A stretch of DNA of 64,000 bases, taken from positions 1 to 64,000 of IMG/VR virus record IMGVR_UViG_3300037339_000380; one strand, written 5' to 3'. Positions 8,553-16,949 of the stretch are shown here, piece by piece (position 1 is the stretch's first letter; each line of letters begins with the position of its first letter). Under the pieces are notes generated by a model, which saw only the letters and a list, made by a program, of their open reading frames with translations, did not search any database and was not told where the DNA came from. The position numbers were made by a program, and so were the translations under genes. The DNA comes from a virus.

Positions 8553-8962
8553 GATCATACCTGTCTGCAGGATTAATTGTCCTACAGGGATATAAAATAT
8601 TGTTGGTGCATCCTAGGAACGCTTCCTGGTGGGGAACATATTCTATACCTAAAGGGATTGTTGAACCTGGGGAATCTCCTTGGGATACTGCAATACGGGA
8701 AACAGAAGAGGAAACAGGTGTAAGAATTGATAAACGTGATACGTTTTGTGCAGGACAAATTTGGTATCCAAACAGTAAGAAATCCGTTCTATACTTTTTG
8801 GCATATCCAAAAGAACATATTGAATTAAGATTTAAACCAAATGATGAAGTCGATTGGGCAGGGTTTGTGTCAAAAGCAGACGCTCTGCCTAGAATATTTC
8901 CTCCCCTTAAGGAGGTACTTTTATATGTTAAAGAAATGAAAAGAACAAGAAAACCAAAATGA
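8549..8962 (+). CDS. Nudix hydrolase
   Basis: 137 residues with a complete Nudix box at residues 36-58: G36, E42, then RETEEETGV (50-58), matching GX5EX7REUXEEXGU. Nudix enzymes hydrolyse nucleoside diphosphates linked to another group, such as damaged dNTPs, NDP-sugars or pterin triphosphates. It overlaps dpdA and the next gene by four bases each. In folate synthesis a Nudix enzyme acts on dihydroneopterin triphosphate, so a pterin substrate is one option, but the sequence does not say which. Confidence 0.9.
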   Translation: MRSYLSAGLIVLQGYKILLVHPRNASWWGTYSIPKGIVEPGESPWDTAIRETEEETGVRIDKRDTFCAGQIWYPNSKKSVLYFLAYPKEHIELRFKPNDEVDWAGFVSKADALPRIFPPLKEVLLYVKEMKRTRKPK

Positions 8963-9627
8963 AAAGGACAATTCTTCCAATTACTCCATTATTTGACATT
9001 CCCAAGTCAGAGAGAATTACTAATCAGGGAACAACTACATTAAAGAAAGATGTAGAAAGAATACTCCTTCCAGAATTAAAAAAGTTTGGATATGAGGGTA
9101 AGTTAATCAATTATAAGGAAGTAGAAAAAGTAAGAACAAAAAACGTTTATTATGAAGAGGGTAAGGGCAAACCAAGTATTCCTCCCAAGGATTTATTCTT
9201 ACATGAAACTTCAGGGTTCTTTCTAATGGTACAGGAACGGGGTAGAAAATCCCCCATACTATTGATGAAACCCTTTGTAAGACCTACTATTGATGATGTT
9301 ACTGATATTCCAAGACTTAACTTGGAAACTGAAACAGTTCGAGGTATGATGACTTATGCAGTACCTGAAGCAAGAATAAAAGCCATATTGCATAGTGTAT
9401 CAATCTTAAACCTGCATTTCATAATAATGACTGAAACAAAACAATTTTGGATAGGTAGATTTGCTGATATTCCTGAGAACCTTTATTTTCTAACTTGGAG
9501 ACATCAGAAAGGAGTATTGGATAGGTTGGCTGTAAAATCCAAAGCACATGAAACAGGACAATTTCATAGTACTAAATCAAGGTTAGCAAATGATTTGAAA
9601 CTTTATATGTATCCTAAAAAATCATAA
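8959..9627 (+). CDS. hypothetical protein downstream of dpdA and nudix genes
   Basis: 222 residues, basic at both ends, no membrane segment. A KPFVRP segment precedes an acidic IDDVTDIPRLNLETE stretch, and a hydrophobic LNLHFIIMTET strand is followed by FWIGRF. No recognised family. It is joined to the Nudix gene by a four-base overlap and is followed two bases later by the sliding clamp, so it bridges the modification and replication genes. Confidence 0.65.
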   Translation: MKRTILPITPLFDIPKSERITNQGTTTLKKDVERILLPELKKFGYEGKLINYKEVEKVRTKNVYYEEGKGKPSIPPKDLFLHETSGFFLMVQERGRKSPILLMKPFVRPTIDDVTDIPRLNLETETVRGMMTYAVPEARIKAILHSVSILNLHFIIMTETKQFWIGRFADIPENLYFLTWRHQKGVLDRLAVKSKAHETGQFHSTKSRLANDLKLYMYPKKS

Positions 9628-9629
9628 AT

Positions 9630-10658
9630 ATGATAGTAAACAAAGATCAATTACAAAAGGCTTTGGAAATTGTAAAGCCAGGACTTGCCAACAAAGAACA
9701 GATTGAGCAGTCAACTTCCTTTGCCTTCATAAAGGGCAGGGTCATTACTTACAATGACGAGATAAGTATTTCCCATCCCGTAAAAGGATTAAATCTTGAA
9801 GGGGCTATATTGGCTGAGAACCTGTACAAGTTCTTAACCAAGATAAAAAAGGAAGAGATAGAACTTGAACTTGTGGATAACGAAATTGTACTTACCTCAG
9901 AAAAAGCTAAGGCAGGTCTTCTGTTACAAACAGAAATTAAACTTCCATTGAAGGAAGAGATAGCAGAGAAAAGCCAATGGCATCCCCTACCAGAAAACTT
10001 TGTACATGATGTTGCTTTTTCTATGACTGTTTGTACTAAAGACATGAGTCGTCCAGTTTTAACCTGTGTTCATGTAACTAAAGCAGGTTATATTGAAGCA
10101 AGTGACAGTTACAGAATTGTCCGTTGTGATTTAGGTTCCCCTATGCCAGTAAACACTTTTTTATTACCCTCTATATCCGCAGTAGAAGTGGTTAAGATAA
10201 AACCTATTGAAGTAGCAAGTGGAAGAGGATGGGTTCATTTTAAAAATGAAGAGAAAACGATTATGTCATGTCGTATATTTGAAGATAAATATCCTCCTAC
10301 AACAGGCTTCTATACCGAAGAAGGAGTTAGAGTTATCCTTCCCAAAACAACAGAAGAAATTTTGGGAAGGGCTCAAGTCTTTTCAAAGAGAGATCATTTA
10401 TTGGATGAAGAGATATCCATTACAATCGAGAACAAGACATTTTTAATGGAATCCCGTTCTGATACAGGTTGGTTCAAAGAAAATGTTCCAATAAAGTATG
10501 ATGGGGATCTAATCAGATTTGAAATAACTCCTTACCTGTTAAAAGGAATACTATCTGAAACACGTGAATTTAAATACGCAAAAGATAAACTGACTTTCCG
10601 AGGGGAAAGATGGTTTTATGCTTCTATGTTGAGACAAACCAAGTCAAAGAAACAATAA
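9630..10658 (+). CDS. DNA polymerase sliding clamp (DnaN-like)
   Basis: 342 residues, close to bacterial beta clamps (about 365). The layout is three repeats of a beta-rich domain; recognisable family segments are ASDSYRIVR near 162 (compare the TDGHRL/SDSYRL loop of DnaN) and EDKYPPT near 222 (compare the GRFPDY/YP loop). The protein would hold the polymerase on DNA. The clamp loader at 15000 is its expected partner, and the UDG-exonuclease gene begins one base inside its stop codon (TAATG). Confidence 0.78.
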   Translation: MIVNKDQLQKALEIVKPGLANKEQIEQSTSFAFIKGRVITYNDEISISHPVKGLNLEGAILAENLYKFLTKIKKEEIELELVDNEIVLTSEKAKAGLLLQTEIKLPLKEEIAEKSQWHPLPENFVHDVAFSMTVCTKDMSRPVLTCVHVTKAGYIEASDSYRIVRCDLGSPMPVNTFLLPSISAVEVVKIKPIEVASGRGWVHFKNEEKTIMSCRIFEDKYPPTTGFYTEEGVRVILPKTTEEILGRAQVFSKRDHLLDEEISITIENKTFLMESRSDTGWFKENVPIKYDGDLIRFEITPYLLKGILSETREFKYAKDKLTFRGERWFYASMLRQTKSKKQ

Positions 10659-11905
10659 TGGAAGGCTTCTTTACAAAAAAGGAAACAGAATCAAAATCCC
10701 GACCACAGGGTAAAAGAATATCCTGCGTATCTTGTGGGTTATATGGGAATTGTCAATCCCCACGAATGGCTCCATATGGTAACTTTAAAAGAAAGATATT
10801 AAATATTGGAGAGGCTCCTGGAGAAGTGGATGATAAATATGGTAAGCCCTTCCAAGGTAAGGCTGGAAAGATGTTGCAAAGAATGTACGATGATTTGGAC
10901 ATTGATTTATTTGAGGATTGTGTCAATATTAATGCAGTAAATTGTCGTCCGACAGATGCCCAAGGTCACAACAGAGCCCCTTCTAACGCAGAGGTCGATT
11001 GCTGCCGAAGACGGGTACTTCAAACAATAGAGGAGTACAAGCCCAAGTTAATAATGGTACTCGGTTCTTCTGCCCTGTACAGTCTGATTGGGCACAGGTG
11101 GCGTAAGGATCTAAGTGGGATAAGTAAATGGCGTGGATTTCAGATACCTGACCAGGATTTTAAAACTTGGATTTGCCCTACATTTAGTCCAAATTACATA
11201 GAAAAAGCAATAAATAACCCAATGTTCCAAAACAAAGGAGGTGTTATTGAAGAACTGTTTTGGAAACAAGATTTAGATTATGCTTTTAATTTGATAAAAA
11301 ATAATGTTCCTGTAACCAAATACGTTGAACCTGAGATAGAGATTATTGAAGACCTGTCTGTATTGAGTAAAATAAATTATGAAAGTGCGTTTGACTATGA
11401 AACAACAGGTTTAAAACCACACGCTGAAGGACACAGAATAGTTTGTATATCAATTGCTGACACAGAAAATCATGCTTATGCCTTTCTTTTACCTAAAACG
11501 AAAAACAAAAGACAACCCTTCATAGATTACCTAACTAACCCTGGATTACGAAAAGTAGCACAAAACCTTAAGTATGAACACACCTGGTCTAAAGTAAGAT
11601 TGGGTGTGGATGTACAAGGTTGGGAATGGGATACTATGATAGCCACTCATGTAATGGACAACAGACCTGGAATAACAGGGTTAAAGTTTCAAGTATATGT
11701 ACAATTTGGTATTGTTGATTATACCAGTGACGTAGACTCCTATTTAGGTTCATCAGATGCAGAAGGGGCCAACACAAAAAACAGGATCCTTGAGTTGTTA
11801 GACAAACCTGGGGGTAAAGAAGCTTTATGTAAATACTGTGGGCTTGACAGTATTTATGAATTACGATTAGCAAACTTACAAAGAATGAATTTATTACCAT
11901 TTTAA
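10658..11905 (+). CDS. family 4-like uracil-DNA glycosylase domain fused to DnaQ-like 3'-5' exonuclease
   Basis: 415 residues. Residues 20-200 resemble an iron-sulphur UDG: CVSCGLYGNC (C23, C26, C32), the GEAPGE motif at 51-56, and later cysteines at 96 and 115-116. Residues 235-415 resemble the proofreading domain of family A polymerases: DYETTG (D246, E248), NLKYEH, WDTMIATHVMD and the last YCGLDS motif. The order UDG-exo-polymerase is known in one chain in phage SPO1 polymerase, from memory. Here the polymerase is a separate gene at 12936. The ATG at 10658 overlaps the clamp stop; an in-frame start at 10610 lies inside the clamp gene and is rejected. Confidence 0.82.
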   Translation: MEGFFTKKETESKSRPQGKRISCVSCGLYGNCQSPRMAPYGNFKRKILNIGEAPGEVDDKYGKPFQGKAGKMLQRMYDDLDIDLFEDCVNINAVNCRPTDAQGHNRAPSNAEVDCCRRRVLQTIEEYKPKLIMVLGSSALYSLIGHRWRKDLSGISKWRGFQIPDQDFKTWICPTFSPNYIEKAINNPMFQNKGGVIEELFWKQDLDYAFNLIKNNVPVTKYVEPEIEIIEDLSVLSKINYESAFDYETTGLKPHAEGHRIVCISIADTENHAYAFLLPKTKNKRQPFIDYLTNPGLRKVAQNLKYEHTWSKVRLGVDVQGWEWDTMIATHVMDNRPGITGLKFQVYVQFGIVDYTSDVDSYLGSSDAEGANTKNRILELLDKPGGKEALCKYCGLDSIYELRLANLQRMNLLPF

Positions 11906-11906
11906 T

Positions 11907-12719
11907 ATGACAGCAAATAACCTAACAATCTGCATTGACGCTCCTTGTAACAAGAAGTGTCCTTACTGCATTTCTAATATGACTTTTTATCCAAAACCAG
12001 ATACTTCCCTATTTGGTAGAAATATAGGAAAAGCAGTTAATATGGCACAGATGGCATCTGTTAGCAGTGTCCTTATCTCCTCCAAGGGAGAACCATTGCT
12101 TAATATAAATGCTATTACTTTCTGTTGTGTTATGTTTGCCGATTTCCCGTTAGAAATACAAACCAAAGGACTCCTGCTTACTCCCGAACTAATCATGAAA
12201 CTACACAATCTGAGAATAAATACAATAGCTATCTCAGTAGAGAAGTATGGTGATTTGTTTGACTTTAAACATTACAAACTATGCAATGATTTAGGAATAA
12301 ATATTAGAATTACCGTTGTTCTTTCTGATCTCTGGAGTCCTCCAAGTGGATATGATTTCTTGGCTGACTGTAATCAGCTTGGAATAAAACAAGTAACCTT
12401 CCGAATGTTATCTATTCCGACAAAAGAACTTACTACGGCAAAGAGTCTGAAGACTATTGAATGGATTGAGGTACATCAGATAAATCAGGAAAAACTGGCT
12501 ATGTTTCTGGAACCACTCCACTCATATGAAAAGGAAGAAAATCTTGTAAGAAAACTGTCCTTTGGTCCTTCTGTCTATGAAATGGAAGGTGTAGCAGTTA
12601 CCACAATGCCATATTGCATACAGGAAAATAATAACACAGAAGATATAAGGTCATTGATTTATCATCAGGATGGCCATATGTACACATCATGGGATAAGAA
12701 AGCATCAATACTATTTTAA
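11907..12719 (+). CDS. radical SAM protein, unknown substrate
   Basis: 270 residues. The cluster motif C14-x3-C18-x2-C21 follows a short N-terminal strand, SKGEPLLN near residues 60-67 is the SAM-binding GGEPLL-type motif, and several strands of the partial TIM barrel follow. It lacks the C-terminal cysteine cluster seen in the protein at 3464. It sits one base after the exonuclease gene and before the polymerase gene, an odd place for such an enzyme. No named subfamily recognised; QueE is already encoded elsewhere. Confidence 0.8.
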   Translation: MTANNLTICIDAPCNKKCPYCISNMTFYPKPDTSLFGRNIGKAVNMAQMASVSSVLISSKGEPLLNINAITFCCVMFADFPLEIQTKGLLLTPELIMKLHNLRINTIAISVEKYGDLFDFKHYKLCNDLGINIRITVVLSDLWSPPSGYDFLADCNQLGIKQVTFRMLSIPTKELTTAKSLKTIEWIEVHQINQEKLAMFLEPLHSYEKEENLVRKLSFGPSVYEMEGVAVTTMPYCIQENNNTEDIRSLIYHQDGHMYTSWDKKASILF

Positions 12720-12720
12720 T

Positions 12721-12939
12721 ATGAAAAACGAAAAATTTAATATGCTAAGATCAATCGGAGTTTTTAAAGATTGGCATCGTTCAGGGAAAGCTTCTGATAA
12801 AACAGAAAAAAGAAAAATGGAAAGAAGTCATGGTAGAATGGTCTGGATATCCAGAGACATATCAATACTTCCAATGACAGGACTACAATCTAATCGTGGC
12901 AGGGGAACTTATATAAGACAAAAACATGGTGTCTTATGA
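12721..12939 (+). CDS. small basic protein between radical SAM and polymerase genes
   Basis: 72 residues, strongly basic, with a KASDKTEKRKMERSHGR segment and no hydrophobic helix. The ATG at 12721 follows the stop of the radical SAM gene by one base and its own stop overlaps the polymerase start by four bases (ATGA). A longer in-frame version from 12670 would overlap the upstream gene. Function unknown; it may bind nucleic acid by charge, which is only a guess. Confidence 0.5.
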   Translation: MKNEKFNMLRSIGVFKDWHRSGKASDKTEKRKMERSHGRMVWISRDISILPMTGLQSNRGRGTYIRQKHGVL

Positions 12940-14348
12940 ACTATTTAGACCCAGAAATGTACTCAGGATACCAATTGTTACATGATGGTATCTTAGCACT
13001 TGCACGTGCTGAACAACAAGGGCTTCGGGTAGATATGGAATACCTGGAAGGTAAAAAGAAACATATCACCAGAGAAATTGAAAAACTGGAAGAACAGTTC
13101 AAGAAAACCAAATTCTTTAAACACTGGCAACATACAGTAAAAGGGAATGTTAATATTCATTCCAATGTACAGTTAGCTAATTTCCTCTACAAGATCAAAG
13201 GGATTAAAATAGAAAAAGAAACGATCTCAGGACAAGGAGCGACCGACGAAGAGGCGTTAGGTCAGATGGGGATTCCCGAATTAACTAATTTGGTTAGGAT
13301 AAGAAAACTTAAGAAAGTACGGGATACTTATTTACAAGGATTTGACAGAGAACAAATTGATGGATACATCCATCCTTTCTTTAACTTACATTTGGTAAAA
13401 ACATATCGTTCCAGTTCAGATCATCCTAACTTTCAAAATATACCCAAGCGAGATGAGGAAGCAATGAATATTGTTAGGAGAGCCTTGTTCCCACGTCCCG
13501 GACATCAGTTACTTGAACTCGACTATTCTGGACTTGAAGTACGTATTGCTGCCTGTTATCATAAGGATAAGACAATGTTACGTTATATAAAAGATCCTAC
13601 GACAGATATGCATACGGATATGGCACAACAGTTGTTTATGATTGACAATTTTGATAAAGACATACCCTCTCATTATGTTTTAAGACAGGCAGCAAAAAAC
13701 TCATTCGTGTTTCCAGAGTTTTACGGGGATTATTATAAAAACTGTGCAATAGGAATGGCTTGTGGTTGGGGTAAACTTCCTCAGGGGAAGTGGGGACCTG
13801 GACAGGGTATTGATATAACAGAAACAGAAACATTGTCTGACCATTTTAGAAAGAAAGGAATTAAATCACTTGATGACTTTACCGATCATGTACAAAAGAT
13901 AGAAAAGGATTTCTGGAGTAATCGTTTTGCTGATTATGCCAAGTGGAAAGAGCTTTGGTGGAAACAGTATAAGAAAACAGGTGTTGTCAAAATGTTTACA
14001 GGATTTCAATGTACAGGAGTTATGTCTAAGAATGACGTAATAAACTATCCTGTTCAAGGTGCTGCCTTTCATTGTTTACTTTGGTCTTTTATTGAATTAG
14101 ATAGAGTTATGACAAAAAACAAAATGGATTCTAAACTTGTTGGACAGATACATGACTCCATTCTAATTGACATTAATCCTAATGAATTAGAAGATATAAT
14201 CAAACTTGCATACAAAGTAACCTGTCAAGATCTACCAAAGGCTTGGTCTTGGATTATAGTTCCGTTAGATATTGAAATAGAACTTGCTCCTATAGATGGC
14301 AGTTGGGCAGAGAAAGAGAAATATGAATATAAATATTTCTTTGTGTAA
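12936..14348 (+). CDS. DNA polymerase family A, polymerase domain only
   Basis: 470 residues covering only palm, thumb and fingers. The template-contact segment SSSDHPNFQNIP lies at 159-170, motif A LELDYSGLEVR at 193-203 with catalytic D196, motif B is an unusual R..K..F...YG form near 255-270, and motif C reads QIHDSILID, with serine where most family A enzymes have glutamate. No exonuclease domain is present; that is carried by the protein at 10658. Together the two chains add up to a normal length of about 885 residues. Confidence 0.9.
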   Translation: MNYLDPEMYSGYQLLHDGILALARAEQQGLRVDMEYLEGKKKHITREIEKLEEQFKKTKFFKHWQHTVKGNVNIHSNVQLANFLYKIKGIKIEKETISGQGATDEEALGQMGIPELTNLVRIRKLKKVRDTYLQGFDREQIDGYIHPFFNLHLVKTYRSSSDHPNFQNIPKRDEEAMNIVRRALFPRPGHQLLELDYSGLEVRIAACYHKDKTMLRYIKDPTTDMHTDMAQQLFMIDNFDKDIPSHYVLRQAAKNSFVFPEFYGDYYKNCAIGMACGWGKLPQGKWGPGQGIDITETETLSDHFRKKGIKSLDDFTDHVQKIEKDFWSNRFADYAKWKELWWKQYKKTGVVKMFTGFQCTGVMSKNDVINYPVQGAAFHCLLWSFIELDRVMTKNKMDSKLVGQIHDSILIDINPNELEDIIKLAYKVTCQDLPKAWSWIIVPLDIEIELAPIDGSWAEKEKYEYKYFFV

Positions 14349-14362
14349 AATAATTCATTTTA

Positions 14363-14378
14363 TTTTTTGTATAATATA
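14363..14378 (+). promoter_or_regulatory. candidate promoter, second copy of TGTATAATAT motif
   Basis: The 53-base gap after the polymerase gene has a run of T followed by TGTATAATATA, nearly the same 14 bases as at 2154-2168. Both copies are followed about 40 bases later by an AGTTTAAAT or ACTTTAAAT string just before the start codon. It would drive the second half of the replication genes. No clear -35 box. Confidence 0.45.
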
Positions 14379-14401
14379 CTGTTAAAATAAAAGTTTAAAT
14401 T

Positions 14402-14998
14402 ATGAAAACACTCATTTCCAAATTAAGAACAATGTTCCCAGCCAAAGACTTTATAATTACAGGCTCTTACGTTTTGGCAGAATACGGATTAATGTCGATG
14501 AAGGATGTTCATGATATTGATGTTATTCTTGTCAATCCAGAACCTTCTACAATAGAAGCGTTAAATCGTTGGATGAAAGATTCCCCAGCACCTTCTACTG
14601 CTAAATTGAAAGTATTACCTGTACCAGAAGTTAAAGAACCAGAAAGGAAACATAATGATCTATCAGAAGATGAAGAGGACGATATAGTATATGCAAAAGC
14701 AATGTCAGGTAGGAAAGTAATGAAGGCAGAAGTAAGACAATCACATCTTCAAGCTATCTTCATGTTTGATAAAACTAAGGTAGATATCTATATTGAAAAT
14801 ACTTTTTCTGAACCAACATTACTTGTTGATGGGGTTAAATACACTACTATTCCTCATATTATTAAGGCAAAGAGAAGTTATGGCAGGATGAAAGATTGGT
14901 TACAATGCAGAGATATGTCCAGAGTTCTTTTTAACCCTAATGAATATGTAGAAATGTTAAATTCTAATTGGAAAAGTACATTAAGAGAGGAATATTAA
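14402..14998 (+). CDS. nucleotidyltransferase-fold protein
   Basis: 198 residues. ITGSYVLAEYG near 20-30 followed by HDIDVIL near 38-44 is the GS...DxD pattern of the polymerase-beta-like (MNT) nucleotidyltransferase fold, and a third acidic residue may be in KVDIYIE near 122. An acidic, charged insertion (SEDEEDD, about 88-95) splits the domain. Such proteins transfer a nucleotide to a protein, RNA or small molecule; the target is unknown. First gene after the second candidate promoter. Confidence 0.6.
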   Translation: MKTLISKLRTMFPAKDFIITGSYVLAEYGLMSMKDVHDIDVILVNPEPSTIEALNRWMKDSPAPSTAKLKVLPVPEVKEPERKHNDLSEDEEDDIVYAKAMSGRKVMKAEVRQSHLQAIFMFDKTKVDIYIENTFSEPTLLVDGVKYTTIPHIIKAKRSYGRMKDWLQCRDMSRVLFNPNEYVEMLNSNWKSTLREEY

Positions 14999-14999
14999 T

Positions 15000-15917
15000 A
15001 TGAGTTTATATTTGAAATACCGACCACGGAGTCTAGAAAGGCTGAAAGGGAATTCCAGTTTGATTAAAACTCTTGCTTCCATTTTAGAAAAGGAAAACCC
15101 ACCTCATGCCTTTCTCCTCCATGGTCCTACTGGCTGTGGTAAAACAACCATAGCCCGAATCATAGCCAACAAATTAGGGTGTAAAGGAATTGATTTGAGA
15201 GAGATCAATACTGCTGACATGAGAGGTATTGACACAGTAAGGGAACTAATACAAAAAAGTCAATACTGTCCTGTAGAAAGTGCCTGTACCTTTTGGATTA
15301 TTGATGAGTGTCATAAGCTGACCAATGATGCTCAGAATGCTCTCCTTAAAATACTTGAAGACACTCCTGACCAAGTTTACTTTGCATTATGTACCACTGA
15401 ACCTCAAAAATTATTATCAACAATAAAAGGTAGATGTAGTCAGTTTCAAGTAAAACCTTTGTCCGAAGATGAAATGATGTCTTTGTTACAGAATGTTGTC
15501 AAAAGAGAAAAGGAAGAACTTGAACAAGAAGTATATGAGATCATCATCCGTGATAGTATGGGCTTGCCAAGAAACGCTTTACAGATACTTGAACAAGTCC
15601 TAAATGCTCCAGCAGAAGACAGAGCCAAAGTTGCTGAACAAGCACAGTTTGAATATTCTCAGGCAATAGAACTTTGTCGTGCTTTACTGAATAAAGCTCC
15701 CTGGAAAACAGTCAATCATATATTAGCTGGATTAAAAGAACAAGAAGCTGAAACTATACGAAGGATTGTCCTAGGATATTGTCAAGCCGTACTATTAAAA
15801 ACAGACAATTACCAAGCTGGAGTAGTATTGGAAGAATTTATTAGTCCATTTTATGATAGTGGATTTCCACAACTTGTTTATGCGTGTTATTCAATAATTA
15901 AAACCAAAGGATTATGA
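15000..15917 (+). CDS. clamp loader ATPase (DnaX-like)
   Basis: 305 residues, an AAA+ clamp loader large subunit. It begins LYLKYRPRSL like DnaX and RFC small subunits, has Walker A GPTGCGKT at 42-49, a WIIDECH Walker B (DExx box), the ALLKILEDTP segment and sensor 1/SRC-type KGRCSQF. A single loader gene suggests a homo-oligomer or a complex with host subunits. It would load the clamp encoded at 9630. Confidence 0.92.
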   Translation: MSLYLKYRPRSLERLKGNSSLIKTLASILEKENPPHAFLLHGPTGCGKTTIARIIANKLGCKGIDLREINTADMRGIDTVRELIQKSQYCPVESACTFWIIDECHKLTNDAQNALLKILEDTPDQVYFALCTTEPQKLLSTIKGRCSQFQVKPLSEDEMMSLLQNVVKREKEELEQEVYEIIIRDSMGLPRNALQILEQVLNAPAEDRAKVAEQAQFEYSQAIELCRALLNKAPWKTVNHILAGLKEQEAETIRRIVLGYCQAVLLKTDNYQAGVVLEEFISPFYDSGFPQLVYACYSIIKTKGL

Positions 15918-16102
15918 CAAAGACAGATTTAAAACTTGAATATCAGAAGGAAACAGGAGAAATGGCTCCTGACAGATACCAACAAGATGAGTATGACAGG
16001 GATTATATTGCTTGGCTTGAAGATAAAGTAATTCAATTAACTGAACCTGTAGTAGTGTGGGGGGAACCTTTAAGAAAACTAAAAAATAATCAAAATCCAT
16101 GA
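15914..16102 (+). CDS. small hypothetical protein
   Basis: 62 residues, acidic in the middle, with a YDRDYIAWLEDKV segment common in small phage proteins next to replication genes. It overlaps the clamp loader and the next gene by four bases each, which supports translation. Confidence 0.55.
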   Translation: MTKTDLKLEYQKETGEMAPDRYQQDEYDRDYIAWLEDKVIQLTEPVVVWGEPLRKLKNNQNP

Positions 16103-16305
16103 ACTTTGCAGAACATAAGAAACGACATCAATCATTACACAATAGTTTAGATGAACTTGTTGCTGACTATTTAAATCATAACATTTGTAAAATACCAAGT
16201 CAAACAGTATTGACTGATCTTATGAAATGGTCTTATAACCAAACACTTGATCCTACAGAACTTAAATCTGATAATGATGGACTATCAAACAGACATACGT
16301 ATTGA
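16099..16305 (+). CDS. small hypothetical protein
   Basis: 68 residues, predicted mainly helical, histidine-rich near the N-terminus, no membrane segment. It overlaps the previous gene by four bases and the next by 29 bases if that one starts at 16277. No family recognised. Confidence 0.5.
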   Translation: MNFAEHKKRHQSLHNSLDELVADYLNHNICKIPSQTVLTDLMKWSYNQTLDPTELKSDNDGLSNRHTY

Positions 16306-16762
16306 CGAAACTGCTCTCGATGTAGAGTGGTTAGAACAAAGTTCACTTGCTATGAAGTATGGCAAACATTGGGCTATATGTCGTAAACGACTAACTGAGG
16401 CAGACGAGAAAGTTAAAGTCATACGGGCAGAGCTTGTAGCACAGGCAAATAAGAACCCTATTAAGTGTTGTAATAAGGACAAACCTAACGCGGCTGATAT
16501 CGAAGCATTTTACAGAAATTCCCAACGTCATAAAGAGGCTAAAGAGAAGTGGGTACAAGCCCAATACGAACTGGATATTGCTGAGATTGCTAAGAATGAA
16601 ATAAGCTACACACGAAAAGTAGCATTAGAAAACTTGGTAAGATTACATGGACAGCAATACTTTGCAGGACCAAAAGTACCAAGAGACATAACCTGGGAAA
16701 GGAAAGAGAAACAGAAAAAAGTTGATGCAGGCGTGGCAAGTAAAATGACACGTAAAAAGTAA
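16277..16762 (+). CDS. conserved phage recombination-locus protein (UvsY-like candidate)
   Basis: About 161 residues, predicted long helices. The C-terminal ENLVRLHGQQYFAGP segment and the N-terminal ALDVEWLEQ segment are features I associate with a conserved phage family often found near ssDNA-binding protein and RecA, sometimes called UvsY-like recombination mediator. Position between the clamp loader and the gp32-like protein fits. The name rests on memory of the pattern, so the role is tentative. Starts at 16247, 16274 and 16277 are all possible; 16277 gives the least overlap. Confidence 0.55.
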   Translation: MDYQTDIRIDETALDVEWLEQSSLAMKYGKHWAICRKRLTEADEKVKVIRAELVAQANKNPIKCCNKDKPNAADIEAFYRNSQRHKEAKEKWVQAQYELDIAEIAKNEISYTRKVALENLVRLHGQQYFAGPKVPRDITWERKEKQKKVDAGVASKMTRKK

Positions 16763-16766
16763 TGGT

Positions 16767-16949
16767 ATGGAAAATGTTGTGGTATCTATATTGATTCTTG
16801 TTTCCTTATCAGTAGGGGCTTACCTGTTTGGAAGACTCTTTGCCAAAGGATTCTTTCGAGAGGTAGATATGCTTTTAGGTAAGAAGTTCACAGAATATAT
16901 GAATAATAAACAAAAACAGAAAGAAGATGGCAACAAAGAAAAAAAGTAA
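16767..16949 (+). CDS. small single-pass membrane protein
   Basis: 60 residues: a hydrophobic helix at about 4-24 followed by a short amphipathic part and a highly charged lysine-rich tail. It overlaps the next gene by 23 bases. Topology suggests an anchored protein with a cytoplasmic tail. Function unknown. Confidence 0.5.
   Translation: MENVVVSILILVSLSVGAYLFGRLFAKGFFREVDMLLGKKFTEYMNNKQKQKEDGNKEKK

Noticed and set aside
12670-12720. Upstream start for the small basic protein
   Set aside because: It would overlap the radical SAM gene by 50 bases; the ATG at 12721 has the usual spacing.
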